Positions 27,114-35,739 of a DNA stretch of 64,000 nt are shown here, piece after piece. Below the pieces are notes generated by a model. It worked only from the letters and a program-made list of their open reading frames with translations. It ran no database searches and was not told the DNA's origin. The translations under genes and the position numbers were made by a program. Positions within the stretch are counted from its first letter, which is position 1, and each line of letters opens with the position of its first letter. Origin of the DNA: JBCDJG01 sp038748065 (GTDB lineage: Bacteria > Pseudomonadota > Gammaproteobacteria > Pseudomonadales > Halieaceae); assembly GCA_038748065.1 (NCBI GenBank), contig JBCDJG010000024.1, forward strand, positions 7,880 through 71,879, read 5' to 3'.

Positions 27114-27812
27114 GTGAACGACGAGCGACCCGCGGGCCCTTATATGCGGCGCATCCGCAGCTATGTGCTGCGAGCAGGCCGAATGACCGAGGGCCAGCAA
27201 AGGGCCTACGACAGCAATTGGCCGCGATGGGGCCTGGAGCATGCCGATGGCGAGCTGGATATCGATGCCGCTTTCGGACGCGCTGGTGATCGCGTGCTGG
27301 AAATCGGTTTTGGCATGGGGCAATCCCTCGTGGAGATGGCCGCGGCCAACCCAGCCAGCAACTATATTGGTGTCGAGGTCCACTTGCCGGGCGTCGGCCG
27401 CCTGCTACACGGCATGGAGACGCAGGGCGTGGACAATATTCGCGTCTACTGCCACGACGCCGTTGAGGTGCTGGAAGACTGCATTGCAGATGGCGCGCTG
27501 GATCGCGTGCAGATCTTCTTCCCGGATCCCTGGCACAAGAAGCGCCATCACAAGCGGCGCTTGATACAGCCCACTTTCGTTGAACTGCTGTGCCGCAAGC
27601 TCAAGGCCGGCGGCATGCTGCACCTCGCTACGGACTGGGAGAACTACGCTGAGCAAATGATGGAGGTGCTGTCGGCGTCTCCCGGGCTTAGAAACACTGA
27701 AGACAGCGGCGAATTCGCCACGCGCCCGGATTACCGACCGCTCACCAAGTTCGAGCGCCGTGGTGAGCGGCTCGGTCATGGGGTTTGGGATCTCCTGTTC
27801 AGCAGGGCATAA
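27114..27812 (+). CDS. trmB: tRNA (guanine-46 N7) methyltransferase
   Basis: A 232-residue SAM-dependent enzyme forming m7G46 in the tRNA variable loop. Motifs are RIRSYVLRAGRMT, the SAM-binding VLEIGFGMGQSLVEMA, and the family hallmark FFPDPWHKKRHHKRRL. The likely start is GTG at 27114 (five bases after the previous stop); the frame is open from 27024, overlapping the DUF423 gene. Confidence 0.96.
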   Translation: MNDERPAGPYMRRIRSYVLRAGRMTEGQQRAYDSNWPRWGLEHADGELDIDAAFGRAGDRVLEIGFGMGQSLVEMAAANPASNYIGVEVHLPGVGRLLHGMETQGVDNIRVYCHDAVEVLEDCIADGALDRVQIFFPDPWHKKRHHKRRLIQPTFVELLCRKLKAGGMLHLATDWENYAEQMMEVLSASPGLRNTEDSGEFATRPDYRPLTKFERRGERLGHGVWDLLFSRA

Positions 27813-27824
27813 GTCGGATCAGAC

Positions 27825-28820
27825 TCAGGCCTGAACATCCACGACTACTTTACCAATCGCCTTGCCGCTGCCGAGGCGTGCATAGGCAGCGCCGACCTGC
27901 TCGAGGGTGAACTGCCCATCATCAAGCAGCGGCTTCAGCCCGCCGGCATCCACAATCACCGCCAGCCGGGTGAGAATCTCCCTATGCTCCTCGCGCTTAA
28001 CGTTGTGCAGCATGGGAATGAGCATGAACACCACTTGGATGGAGAGCCCTTTAAAGTGGGCCGGCGTCAGGTCCAGTTCTAGCATGGAGACGGTCGTCAC
28101 CACCTGGCCGTTCAGCGCAGCGGCCTCGAAGGAGTTGCTCATATTAGCGCCGCCCACTGAATCGTAAACCACGTCGAAGCCAGCGCCAGCCGTGTACTTT
28201 TCGACGTAATCGGCCACGCTTTCATCTCGATAGTTGATTGCTTCAACGCCGTACTGCTGGATAGCCTTTATTGAGGGCTCGCCGCCGCCGGTGGCGCAGA
28301 CGTCCGCGCCCATGTGCTTTGCGAGCTGCAATGCAACGTGGCCAACACCGCCTGCGCCGCCGTGCACCAGCACTTTTTGGCCCGCTGTCACGCCCGCGCG
28401 GATCAGCCCTTCGTAGGCGGTTATACCCACCAATGGCAGTGCCGCGGCTTCGCGCATCGAGAGAGATGCAGGCTTGCGGGCAATGAGCCTGGCGTCAGCC
28501 ACCATGTATTCGGCCAGCGCGCCTTGCAGGTCGGCGAGGCCGCCTGCGCAACCATACACTTCATCGCCGGGGGCGAAGCCGGTCACGCCCTCGCCCACGG
28601 TCTCGATGGTGCCAGCGAAATCCATACCCAGTACCGCGGGTAGGTCGGGTGAGAGGGGTAAGTCCTCCTGCCCCATGTTGCGAATCATGGTGTCTACTGT
28701 ATTCACGCTGGTGGCGGCTACGCGCACCAGCACCTGGCCCGCTTGTATGTCCGGTGTGGGGATGTCCTCGAGCTGAAATTCAGCGTCGGGGCCGTAGGCC
28801 TTGAGTTGCATTGCTTTCAT
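27825..28820 (-). CDS. Zinc-free MDR-family quinone/enoyl reductase
   Basis: A 331-residue medium-chain dehydrogenase/reductase. A GroES-like fold at the N-terminus is followed by an NADPH-binding Rossmann domain with VHGGAGGVGHVALQLAKHMG near 150. The cysteine ligands of zinc alcohol dehydrogenases are absent, placing it with quinone oxidoreductases and enoyl reductases. It is the last gene of a leftward four-gene cluster (31540 to 27825) with short gaps, divergent from a LysR gene. The substrate is unknown; reduction of an activated alkene or quinone is the family expectation. Confidence 0.85.
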   Translation of the reverse strand: MKAMQLKAYGPDAEFQLEDIPTPDIQAGQVLVRVAATSVNTVDTMIRNMGQEDLPLSPDLPAVLGMDFAGTIETVGEGVTGFAPGDEVYGCAGGLADLQGALAEYMVADARLIARKPASLSMREAAALPLVGITAYEGLIRAGVTAGQKVLVHGGAGGVGHVALQLAKHMGADVCATGGGEPSIKAIQQYGVEAINYRDESVADYVEKYTAGAGFDVVYDSVGGANMSNSFEAAALNGQVVTTVSMLELDLTPAHFKGLSIQVVFMLIPMLHNVKREEHREILTRLAVIVDAGGLKPLLDDGQFTLEQVGAAYARLGSGKAIGKVVVDVQA

Positions 28821-28851
28821 AGGGTCTTCCTTAGTGTCTGGTGGCGTATGG

Positions 28852-29697
28852 CTAGTTAATGTCCTGCACGTTCATCACCAGCTCGTTCCAGTTGCGCTGG
28901 TTCTCGATGTCGTGCTCCAGCCCCTGGTCGTCGGCGATTTGAAAGCGCTTTAGCGCCGGCGTTTTGCTGGTGGCCTGGTACAGCCAATAGGCCTCGGCCT
29001 TCAGGGCCTCATCAATGGGCTTGTCGATGGATTCGTACACCGCCTGTTTGCAGGCGTTGATCGACTCGGCGGGGAATCTGGCGATACGCTTTGCCAGCGT
29101 ATCCACGTATTCGCCGATTTCATCGGGGTCGAGCGCCCGGTTGATGGTGCCATAAGCCTCCGCCTCGTCGGCGTCGAAGTCACGGGCGCTCAGGATGATC
29201 TTCAGGGCGCGGCCGAGCCCCGCTTGCCGTGCCATGCGCGATGCGCCGCCACCGCAGGGCAGGATGCCCATACCCACTTCCATTTGCATGAATTTGAACT
29301 TGCCACGTGCGGCAAAGCGCATGTCCAGCGCCAGGGCCAATTCGTGGCCACCGCCACGGGCAAAGCCCTCCAGCTTGGCAATGGTTGCCTGCGGCACCTT
29401 GCTGATCCGCTCGCAAACGGACTGGAGGTCGAGCAGCTGGGCTTCCTCCCGCGATACCGCTTCGTCCGACATATCCTTCAGCAGCTCGGTGTCGTAATGG
29501 CACACCCAGATTTCGGGGTTGGCAGATTGAAACACCACCACCTTGGTCTGCCGATCGCGCTCGAGGCGCATGGCGAGGCTGTTCAGGTCCGCCAGCATCT
29601 CCTGGCCCTGCACGTTCACTGTGCCGAAATCGAAAGTCACGGTTAGAATGCCGTCGCTTTGCTCGGTGCTGAAGGTTGTAAATCCCTCGTACTTCAT
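28852..29697 (-). CDS. Crotonase-fold enoyl-CoA hydratase/isomerase family protein
   Basis: A 281-residue crotonase. Both glutamates used by enoyl-CoA hydratases appear to be present, in GGGHE and QMEVGMG. The usual AGAD-type oxyanion segment is replaced by EIWVCHYD, and PGGGG is LPCGGG, so the substrate may not be an ordinary enoyl-CoA. It lies between the SDR (44 bases upstream) and the MDR reductase (31 bases downstream), suggesting a shared pathway. Confidence 0.82.
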   Translation of the reverse strand: MKYEGFTTFSTEQSDGILTVTFDFGTVNVQGQEMLADLNSLAMRLERDRQTKVVVFQSANPEIWVCHYDTELLKDMSDEAVSREEAQLLDLQSVCERISKVPQATIAKLEGFARGGGHELALALDMRFAARGKFKFMQMEVGMGILPCGGGASRMARQAGLGRALKIILSARDFDADEAEAYGTINRALDPDEIGEYVDTLAKRIARFPAESINACKQAVYESIDKPIDEALKAEAYWLYQATSKTPALKRFQIADDQGLEHDIENQRNWNELVMNVQDIN

Positions 29698-29741
29698 CGT
29701 TGTCTCCCGCTGTTTGCTGGGTAATGGTTTGTATGCATGGC

Positions 29742-30560
29742 CTAGGTGGTAGACGCCCGCCCTTGATCGAGAAGGGCGTCCAGTGTGGCAACCAGCCGGG
29801 CGTTTTTGGCCGCATCCAGCGCATCGGGATGGGGCTGGGCAAAGCGGCGGCTGTCGTTGTCGTAGTAGCGCCCTGAGGCGTCGGCAAACTCCGCGTCGAG
29901 CGCGGCGCGCACCAGGATGTCAGCGCCAATCGACAGGTCGTTGCCTGCAACGCCGTAGGCGTCCTTGACCATTTTGCTGGCCAGGAAAGACGCCGGGTTG
30001 ACCGCTATCACAGCGGGCCCGGCAGCGCCCAGCTGGGCGGCGAGGTGAAAGGACCACATGGTGATGGCCAGCTTGCTCTGGGCGTATGCTTTGCCATCCC
30101 CCAGGCTGCGCTGCCCCGCCAGGGCCTGCAGATCGACCGGTGCCTGGGCGGCCGAGGACAGGTTCACGATACGGCCCTCTGGGCCCATCAGCGGCAGCAG
30201 TAGCTGGGTCAGTCGGTAAGGCGCAAGGGTGTTCACAAGGAATCGCAGGTCGAGGCCGTCCTGGGTGGTATTGCCTGCCAGCTTGAAGACGCCGGCGTTG
30301 TTGATCAGGGCATCCAGTTGCGTATGCTGCGCGCTGACCTCAGCGGCCAGGGCGTCGACTTCAGCCAGCCGCGATAGATCGGCCCGAAAGCAGGCGATTG
30401 TGCCCGCGCCGTCTATCGTCTGCAGCTGCGCCTGTCTGTCTTCAAGTTTTGCCTGGCTGCGGCCATGGATTAACAGGGTGTGTCCTGCCGCGGCCAATCG
30501 CTTGGCGGTTTCGAAGCCGATGCCGTCGGTGGCGCCGGTGATTAGAATCGTCTTGCTCAT
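29742..30560 (-). CDS. Short-chain dehydrogenase/reductase
   Basis: A 272-residue classical SDR with the cofactor motif TGATDGIGFETAKRL at the N-terminus, NNAGV near 90 and the catalytic YAQSK near 155. It is closest in layout to retinol-dehydrogenase/WWOX-like SDRs. It lies five bases downstream of the luciferase-like monooxygenase gene, so coupled expression is likely. The substrate is unknown. Confidence 0.87.
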   Translation of the reverse strand: MSKTILITGATDGIGFETAKRLAAAGHTLLIHGRSQAKLEDRQAQLQTIDGAGTIACFRADLSRLAEVDALAAEVSAQHTQLDALINNAGVFKLAGNTTQDGLDLRFLVNTLAPYRLTQLLLPLMGPEGRIVNLSSAAQAPVDLQALAGQRSLGDGKAYAQSKLAITMWSFHLAAQLGAAGPAVIAVNPASFLASKMVKDAYGVAGNDLSIGADILVRAALDAEFADASGRYYDNDSRRFAQPHPDALDAAKNARLVATLDALLDQGRASTT

Positions 30561-30565
30561 GGGGT

Positions 30566-31540
30566 TTACCTCGCGCTGAAGGTCGGGAGGATGGTCTCGG
30601 CCAGCTGGGCCAGCGTTTCCTCGATGTTTGCGCCGTTGAACCGCAGGTTCAGCGCCACGTGGTTCACGCCGATGGCCTGGCGTGATTCAAGGTAATTACG
30701 CAGGGTATTTACGCCCAGACGGTAGCCGAGGTGAATGGGCCTTGCGGGCGCGTCAGGCTCTGCTGCGAGGTCAATGTACAGGGGCTCCATAACGGGCTTG
30801 TCCGGCTGGCCGGCCTGCTCGATTCGCGCCCGGTAGTCGTCGATCAAGGATGCCTGTTGCTCGACGGCGCGCGGGTAGGTCATCCAGCCGTCAGCGTTAG
30901 CGGCAATCCAGTCCGGGCTTTGCTGGCTCGACCCGGTCACCAGGAGCGGCAGGTGGGACCCCGTCGCCTTGGGCAGCATGTCGATGCCCCCCGATACCGT
31001 GCCGAAGTCATTGCTAAGAAGAGGGCCTGTGTCACCCATCTCGCGAATGTAGGCGTAGCTCTCTCGGAACAGGGCGCCACGATCCTCAAAGGGCGCAGCC
31101 AAGGCCGGGAATTCCTCCGGTCGGTCGCCTGAGGCAATGCCGAGAATCAACCTGCCCTCAGACAGTTGGTCTGCGCTGGCCGCCGCCTTGGCCACGTGGG
31201 CCGGATGCCTTAGCGGCAACACAATGCTGGCAACGCCCAATGCGATGGATGAGGTCGCGGTGGCGAGTGCGCCAAGGTATACGAAGGGGTCAAAGACATG
31301 GCCCGCATCGCCGAATGACGGCACGTTAAAGGGCACGTCCCGGAGCCAGACAGCAGCAAAGTCGAGCTGCTCAGCCAGCTGTACGCGCTCGATATGCGCG
31401 GCCAGGGTGGGCACCGGGCCATGGGGGTAGTGCTCGATGGGTACAACGAGGCCTACGGTCAGTTGGCCGGGCTTGAACACGCCGTTATAGCCCGCGTTGA
31501 TCGCACGAAAGCTCTCGGCTTGGCTCGCTGTCATCAACAT
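30566..31540 (-). CDS. LLM-class flavin-dependent oxidoreductase
   Basis: A 324-residue protein of the bacterial luciferase-like TIM-barrel family (FMN or F420 dependent). Visible family features are AEQLDFAAVWLRDVPF, TATSSIALGVASIVLPLRHP and LSEGRLILGIASGDRPEEF. Such enzymes oxidise or oxygenate small organics with reduced flavin. It is the first gene of the leftward cluster and divergent from a LysR regulator. No flavin reductase is adjacent, so reduced flavin would have to come from elsewhere. The substrate is unknown. Confidence 0.88.
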   Translation of the reverse strand: MLMTASQAESFRAINAGYNGVFKPGQLTVGLVVPIEHYPHGPVPTLAAHIERVQLAEQLDFAAVWLRDVPFNVPSFGDAGHVFDPFVYLGALATATSSIALGVASIVLPLRHPAHVAKAAASADQLSEGRLILGIASGDRPEEFPALAAPFEDRGALFRESYAYIREMGDTGPLLSNDFGTVSGGIDMLPKATGSHLPLLVTGSSQQSPDWIAANADGWMTYPRAVEQQASLIDDYRARIEQAGQPDKPVMEPLYIDLAAEPDAPARPIHLGYRLGVNTLRNYLESRQAIGVNHVALNLRFNGANIEETLAQLAETILPTFSAR

Positions 31541-31573
31541 ATCCCTGCTCCTGTCCCGCGTAAGAGCTAGATA

Positions 31574-31602
31574 CTATTTATTACGTAAAACGAATAAAAT
31601 AG
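31574..31602. promoter_or_regulatory. Imperfect palindrome between LLM and LysR genes
   Basis: CTATTTATT (31574-31582) and AATAAAATAG (31593-31602) form an interrupted inverted repeat in the AT-rich 108-base divergent gap. Its location fits a LysR-type operator (T-N11-A class), but the match is by eye. Confidence 0.4.
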
Positions 31603-31634
31603 GCATGATAAAGTATCAGTTTTTCGTTTTTGGA

Positions 31635-31640
31635 TATAAT
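31635..31640 (+). promoter_or_regulatory. Candidate -10 element of the LysR gene
   Basis: A perfect TATAAT lies eight bases before the LysR ATG at 31649. Initiation at the usual distance would fall on or next to the start codon. There is no Shine-Dalgarno sequence. No good -35 is visible. Confidence 0.4.
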
Positions 31641-31648
31641 AGGCCGCT

Positions 31649-32572
31649 ATGGATACCGATGCCGTCAGGCTGTTTGTATTAGCGGCGGACACGCTGAACA
31701 TCAGTGCCGCTGGACGCCAACTCGGGCTCGCCCCGGCAGTTGCAAGTGCCCGCCTGGCCAAACTGGAAAAGGCCGTGGGGGCAGACCTCCTGCATCGCTC
31801 AACCCGCAAGGTGTCGCTGTCGTTGGAGGGGGCAGAGTTCTTGCCCTTTGCCCGCGAGATGCTGGCTCAGGAGGATGCCGCGCTGGCGGCGCTTGGCCAG
31901 GGCAGTGAGCGGGTCTCTGGCAAGCTGCGCTTCGCGGCGTCGAGCACCTTCGCGCAGCTTTATATCGCCCCGGTCCTGCCCGAATTCCTGGCGCGCTACC
32001 CCGACGTACGCCTGGAGCTCAGGCTATCAGACACCCAGGTGAACCTGATCGAGGGCGGCTTCGACCTGGCGCTGCGCAACGTTGCCATCGCAGACAGTTC
32101 GCTGCGCGCTCGTAAGCTGGCGGACGATACGCGGATATTATGCGCCGCCCCGGACTATCTGGCGCGGTGGGGTGCGCCTGAGACCCCCGAGGATCTCCGT
32201 CAACACCAGCTGCTCGTGTTTAGCGACGGCCCATCAAGAGACCTCATTGCAGGCGGTGACCTCCCCGCGGGCAAGTTTCCACCGCCCAATATCCGGCATC
32301 GGATTGCCTGCGACGACGGCGCCAGCATGCGTATTGCGACGCAGGCGGGTGTCGGTATTTCCATGAACAGCCTGTGGAGCGTGCACCGGCAGCTCAGCGA
32401 GGGTTCGCTGGTGCGCGTGCTGTCGGACTACAAAATCGATGACCAGTCAGCGATCTGGCTGGTATACCCGAAATCCAACGTGCTCACCGCCAAGGTGCGG
32501 GTTTTTATCGATTTCCTGCTCGAGGAGATCGGCAGTCCGGCGCCCTGGTCCGTGCCCCAATCGGGTAAGTAG
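31649..32572 (+). CDS. LysR family transcriptional regulator
   Basis: A 307-residue regulator: winged HTH at about 1-60 (NISAAGRQLGLAPAVASARL) and a periplasmic-binding-protein-like effector domain, of the CrgA/DsdC-like group (YIAPVLPEFLARYPDV near 105). It is divergent from the LLM-SDR-crotonase-MDR cluster and probably controls it in response to a substrate or intermediate. The ATG at 31649 lacks a visible ribosome site, and the mRNA may be leaderless. Confidence 0.92.
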   Translation: MDTDAVRLFVLAADTLNISAAGRQLGLAPAVASARLAKLEKAVGADLLHRSTRKVSLSLEGAEFLPFAREMLAQEDAALAALGQGSERVSGKLRFAASSTFAQLYIAPVLPEFLARYPDVRLELRLSDTQVNLIEGGFDLALRNVAIADSSLRARKLADDTRILCAAPDYLARWGAPETPEDLRQHQLLVFSDGPSRDLIAGGDLPAGKFPPPNIRHRIACDDGASMRIATQAGVGISMNSLWSVHRQLSEGSLVRVLSDYKIDDQSAIWLVYPKSNVLTAKVRVFIDFLLEEIGSPAPWSVPQSGK

Positions 32573-32614
32573 GCCCCTGTCTCTAAAGGCTTGGCAGACC
32601 CTACTATTGGCGAG

Positions 32615-32737
32615 ATGCAAGAGGCATACATCAAAAAGCACGTGGCCCAGGCCACTCGCTACGCTTACTGGTCCGGCGCTGCTGCGGGGATGGTGCTCGG
32701 CGCGGTGCTGGGCATTTTTGTCGGCCTTGTCTGGTAG
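32615..32737 (+). CDS. Putative 40-residue membrane protein
   Basis: A short frame coding MQEAYIKKHVAQATRYAYWS followed by a glycine-rich hydrophobic helix (GAAAGMVLGAVLGIFVGLVW). GGCGAG directly precedes the ATG. It has a single predicted transmembrane segment with a glycine-zipper-like spacing and a basic N-terminus, suggesting a cytosolic N-terminus. It occupies an otherwise empty gap between LysR and a convergent lipoprotein gene. No homologue is recognised; the coding potential is plausible, not proven. Confidence 0.45.
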   Translation: MQEAYIKKHVAQATRYAYWSGAAAGMVLGAVLGIFVGLVW

Positions 32738-32750
32738 ACGTGTCGGCGCG

Positions 32751-33491
32751 TCAAAAGCGCTTTAGCTCCCCCGAACGCAACTGCACTGGCTGGTAGCCGT
32801 AGATCGCACTCAGGTGGTGGAAGTAGGCGTGTCGAGCGTTGCTGCGCCATTGCTCATTCATGCGTGCCGCGACCGCGGCATAATGATCTGTCAGCGCCGC
32901 GTAGTCCATGCTTGCTGAGAGCCCCTGCTCCTGGCTGATGGACTGCAGCTGTATCAGCCATGCCTGGCTTGCCCCCATGATGAACCATGGCCACGAGCGC
33001 TGCATGGACTCGGGCCATGATGGGTCGCTGGTGTCGTCGAGACGCGTCGCTGCCTCTGGGCTGAGTTGTTCAAAGCGGACCCGGTCCAGCATCCCGGCGT
33101 TTTCCAGCCGCTGAGTCAAGGCACCAAGTCGCAGGTCAGCATCGATGCGCTTCGCTGTTTGATCGTCTGCCAGGAAGATCAGGCTAAATTGATTGCCCGC
33201 GCCATCGCGCCTGGCGCGGCGGTGAAAACGCCATAATTGCAGGTCGGCTTCGTGCTCGAGAATCACCGGTTGCAGCACCTGTTCTGCCAGCAGCAGGTGC
33301 CCGGATAGGTCGGGCGGCTCATCGGCGGGCCAGTGCATCTTAAAGCGAACACCCCACCACGACAGCCCCTGCAGGTCTATCTGTGAGTTGCTGCCAGCGA
33401 GTGGGGGATAGGTTTTTGTCTGCCCACTCGTTGCACAGGCCGCAAGCGCCAGGCAGGCGCAGACGATCAATGCTCGGGCAAAAGCGTTCAT
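32751..33491 (-). CDS. Putative lipoprotein of unknown function
   Basis: A 246-residue protein with a lipoprotein signal (MNAFARALIVCACLALAAC), lipobox LAAC at about residues 16-19. The mature part is mixed, with several tryptophan-rich patches (SWWGVRFKMHWP; PWFIMGASQAWLIQL). I recognise no domain. The ATG at 33491 is preferred over the frame start at 33512 because it gives a proper signal sequence. It lies 51 bases after hemW. Confidence 0.72.
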   Translation of the reverse strand: MNAFARALIVCACLALAACATSGQTKTYPPLAGSNSQIDLQGLSWWGVRFKMHWPADEPPDLSGHLLLAEQVLQPVILEHEADLQLWRFHRRARRDGAGNQFSLIFLADDQTAKRIDADLRLGALTQRLENAGMLDRVRFEQLSPEAATRLDDTSDPSWPESMQRSWPWFIMGASQAWLIQLQSISQEQGLSASMDYAALTDHYAAVAARMNEQWRSNARHAYFHHLSAIYGYQPVQLRSGELKRF

Positions 33492-33542
33492 GGCGTATTC
33501 TCCCTCCATCAATGTTGGCTCGCAGGTCGTTTTAGCTCGGGC

Positions 33543-34703
33543 TCAGTTGTCGGGAAAGAACTCGCCGACGACCGCGTCGAGATAGCGAGCGCCCAGCGCG
33601 CTGGCGCGAACAATACCGCCTTCCTCGAGCAGCAGTTCCCGTTCTACCAGTCGCGCGACGGTTTCTGCCAGTACCGCCCGCTCCATGCCGGTGTGACGTT
33701 CGAACAGCGCGAGGGAAAACCCCCGGCTCAGCCGCAGTGCGTTCATCACAAACTCCCCCGGTATCTCGCTCTCTTGCAGCTGGCGCTGCCCCGTTGCTGC
33801 AATGCCCTGCGCTTGTAGATAATCCGCGGGCTTGCGGGTTTTGCTATAGCGCAGGATTCGGCCATCGGCGTGCGTCAGCTTCCCGTGGGCGCCGGCGCCG
33901 ATGCCGATATAGTCGCCGAAGTACCAGTAGTTAAGGTTGTGCCGGCATTCAAAGCCGGAGCGCGCATAGGCAGACACTTCATATTGGCGAAAACCGGCGC
34001 CGGCGAGCAAACCTTCGCCGCGTGCCTGTATGTCCCCCAAGAGATTTTCCTCGGGCAGTTCGGGCGGCTGCTTATGAAACACCGTATTCGGCTCCAGGGT
34101 GAGCTGGTACCAGCTCACGTGCGGGGCACCGCTGGCCATAGCCTGATGCAGATCCGCGGCGGCGCTGGCGTCGTCCTGTCCTGGCAGGCCGTGCATCAGG
34201 TCGATGTTGAAGCTTGCGAAGCCCGCCGCCCGGGCGGCTTCGATCGCAGCCAGCGCCTGCTCGCCGTTATGGATACGGCCAAGTGCGGCCAGTTTGTCAT
34301 CCTGGAAGCTCTGCACGCCAATCGACAGGCGGTTGATGCCGGCATCACGGAAGCCGGCGAATTTCTCGGCCTCTGCGCTGCCCGGGTTGGCCTCCATGGT
34401 GGCTTCGAGATTCGCTGCCAGGGGAATACGCTGGGCGATGCCTGACATGAGGGCCTTGATCGCCTCGGCGGAGAACAGACTGGGGGTGCCGCCACCGATG
34501 AACAGGGTTTGAATCAGGCGGTTAGAGAGCGCAGCTGCCTCGCGCTCCAGGTCGCTGAGAAGCTGCCTGATGTACTCGCGCTCCGGCAGGGCGCTGTCGC
34601 GGGAAGCCGTCAGCTCGTGGGAGTTGAAGTCGCAGTAAGGGCACTTTTTCTCGCACCAGGGCAGGTGGACATAGAGGCCCAGGGGGGGCAGCGGGGCGGC
34701 CAC
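33543..34703 (-). CDS. hemW: HemW, radical-SAM heme chaperone (HemN-like)
   Basis: A 386-residue radical-SAM protein with the cluster motif CEKKCPYC near residue 16 and the HemN-type C-terminal domain. The single CxxxCxxC without the HemN N-terminal extension marks HemW, which carries heme to respiratory enzymes, rather than true coproporphyrinogen oxidase HemN. Two bases separate it from rdgB upstream; this pair is standard. Confidence 0.93.
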   Translation of the reverse strand: MAAPLPPLGLYVHLPWCEKKCPYCDFNSHELTASRDSALPEREYIRQLLSDLEREAAALSNRLIQTLFIGGGTPSLFSAEAIKALMSGIAQRIPLAANLEATMEANPGSAEAEKFAGFRDAGINRLSIGVQSFQDDKLAALGRIHNGEQALAAIEAARAAGFASFNIDLMHGLPGQDDASAAADLHQAMASGAPHVSWYQLTLEPNTVFHKQPPELPEENLLGDIQARGEGLLAGAGFRQYEVSAYARSGFECRHNLNYWYFGDYIGIGAGAHGKLTHADGRILRYSKTRKPADYLQAQGIAATGQRQLQESEIPGEFVMNALRLSRGFSLALFERHTGMERAVLAETVARLVERELLLEEGGIVRASALGARYLDAVVGEFFPDN

Positions 34704-34705
34704 GG

Positions 34706-35308
34706 TCAGGTGGGTCGCAGGGCGTCCAATAACAGGGCGCTGGCCTTGGCGCGATGGCTGATGCGGTTTTTCACTGTCGGGTCCAATTCAGCGGAGCTGC
34801 AATCGTGGTCGGGCACGTAAAACAGTGGATCGTAGCCGAAGCCGTGACTGCCGCGCTCGCCATCCAGTATGAAGCCTTCCCAGCTGCCCTGACAGACCAG
34901 GGGTGTCGGATCAGTGGCGTAGCGCATGTAGACCAACACGCACTGGAATCGCGCGCTGCGCTGTGCCTCGGGTACGCCGGCCAGTGCCTGCAGCAATTTT
35001 TCGTTATTGGCGGCGTCACCATGGCCCGAGTAGCGGGCGGAGTGTATGCCTGGGGCGCCGCGCAGGTGATCAACCTCAAGGCCGGAATCATCGGCGAGGG
35101 CGGGTAACTGGGTATGTGCGCACGCGGCGCGGGCCTTGATGATGGCGTTTTCCACGAAGCTCAAACCGTCTTCGGGAACGTCCGGTACGGCGAAGGCTGA
35201 CTGCGGCTTCACCGTCATGCCCAGGGGAGCAAGCAGGCGCTCGAACTCGCGTAGCTTACCGGCGTTGCCGCTGGCGAGTACCACCACCTGTTGGGCTTCC
35301 CCGGTCAT
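34706..35308 (-). CDS. rdgB: dITP/XTP pyrophosphatase
   Basis: Hydrolyses dITP, ITP and XTP to monophosphates, keeping deaminated purines out of DNA. The 200-residue HAM1 family protein has VVLASGNAGKLREFERLL at the N-terminus, LADDSGLEVDHL and the HGFGYDPLFY signature. It overlaps the upstream DUF4426 gene by four bases. Confidence 0.96.
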   Translation of the reverse strand: MTGEAQQVVVLASGNAGKLREFERLLAPLGMTVKPQSAFAVPDVPEDGLSFVENAIIKARAACAHTQLPALADDSGLEVDHLRGAPGIHSARYSGHGDAANNEKLLQALAGVPEAQRSARFQCVLVYMRYATDPTPLVCQGSWEGFILDGERGSHGFGYDPLFYVPDHDCSSAELDPTVKNRISHRAKASALLLDALRPT

Positions 35309-35739
35309 CGCTCTTCTTCGTAGACCTGCTGTCGATGTTTGAAGGTATAGGTTTTGTCAGCCCCCTCCGGGCGGAAGAGCACCTCGAAGTGGCGCCAATC
35401 TTCGCTGAAAAACTTGAACTCGGCGATGTAGTAAATCGCCGGGCCTTCCCGCACTTCCTGGAATTCCAGGGTGCTGACTTTGCCGGTGAGATCCCAGGTG
35501 CGCCCCTTGATCAACATGGGTCGGGCGGTGTTGCCGTCCTCGGTTCTCTCCAGCGCCGCGAGGTTAAGGATGGCCCGGTTATCGGCGCGTACAAGCTGGT
35601 AGGTAGCGGCGACCTTCGGGTCGAGAAAGGTTGTGTTAACCACGCTGTAGTGCAGCTCGTACTGGTCGTAGCGCTTTAGTTGTTCCGCCACGGTTGCCAG
35701 GGGTGCGAGGCACAGCAATACCAGCAGCAGGCTGCGCAT
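35305..35739 (-). CDS. DUF4426 domain exported protein
   Basis: A 144-residue protein with a short signal peptide (MRSLLLVLLCLAPLATVA) and a compact beta-rich mature domain matching DUF4426 (YELHYSVVNTTFLDPKVAATY). It is probably periplasmic; the function is unknown. The frame is open upstream to 35865, but the ATG at 35739 overlaps the metW stop by one base and gives the signal peptide. It lies between metW and rdgB, as in Pseudomonas. Confidence 0.85.
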   Translation of the reverse strand: MRSLLLVLLCLAPLATVAEQLKRYDQYELHYSVVNTTFLDPKVAATYQLVRADNRAILNLAALERTEDGNTARPMLIKGRTWDLTGKVSTLEFQEVREGPAIYYIAEFKFFSEDWRHFEVLFRPEGADKTYTFKHRQQVYEEER

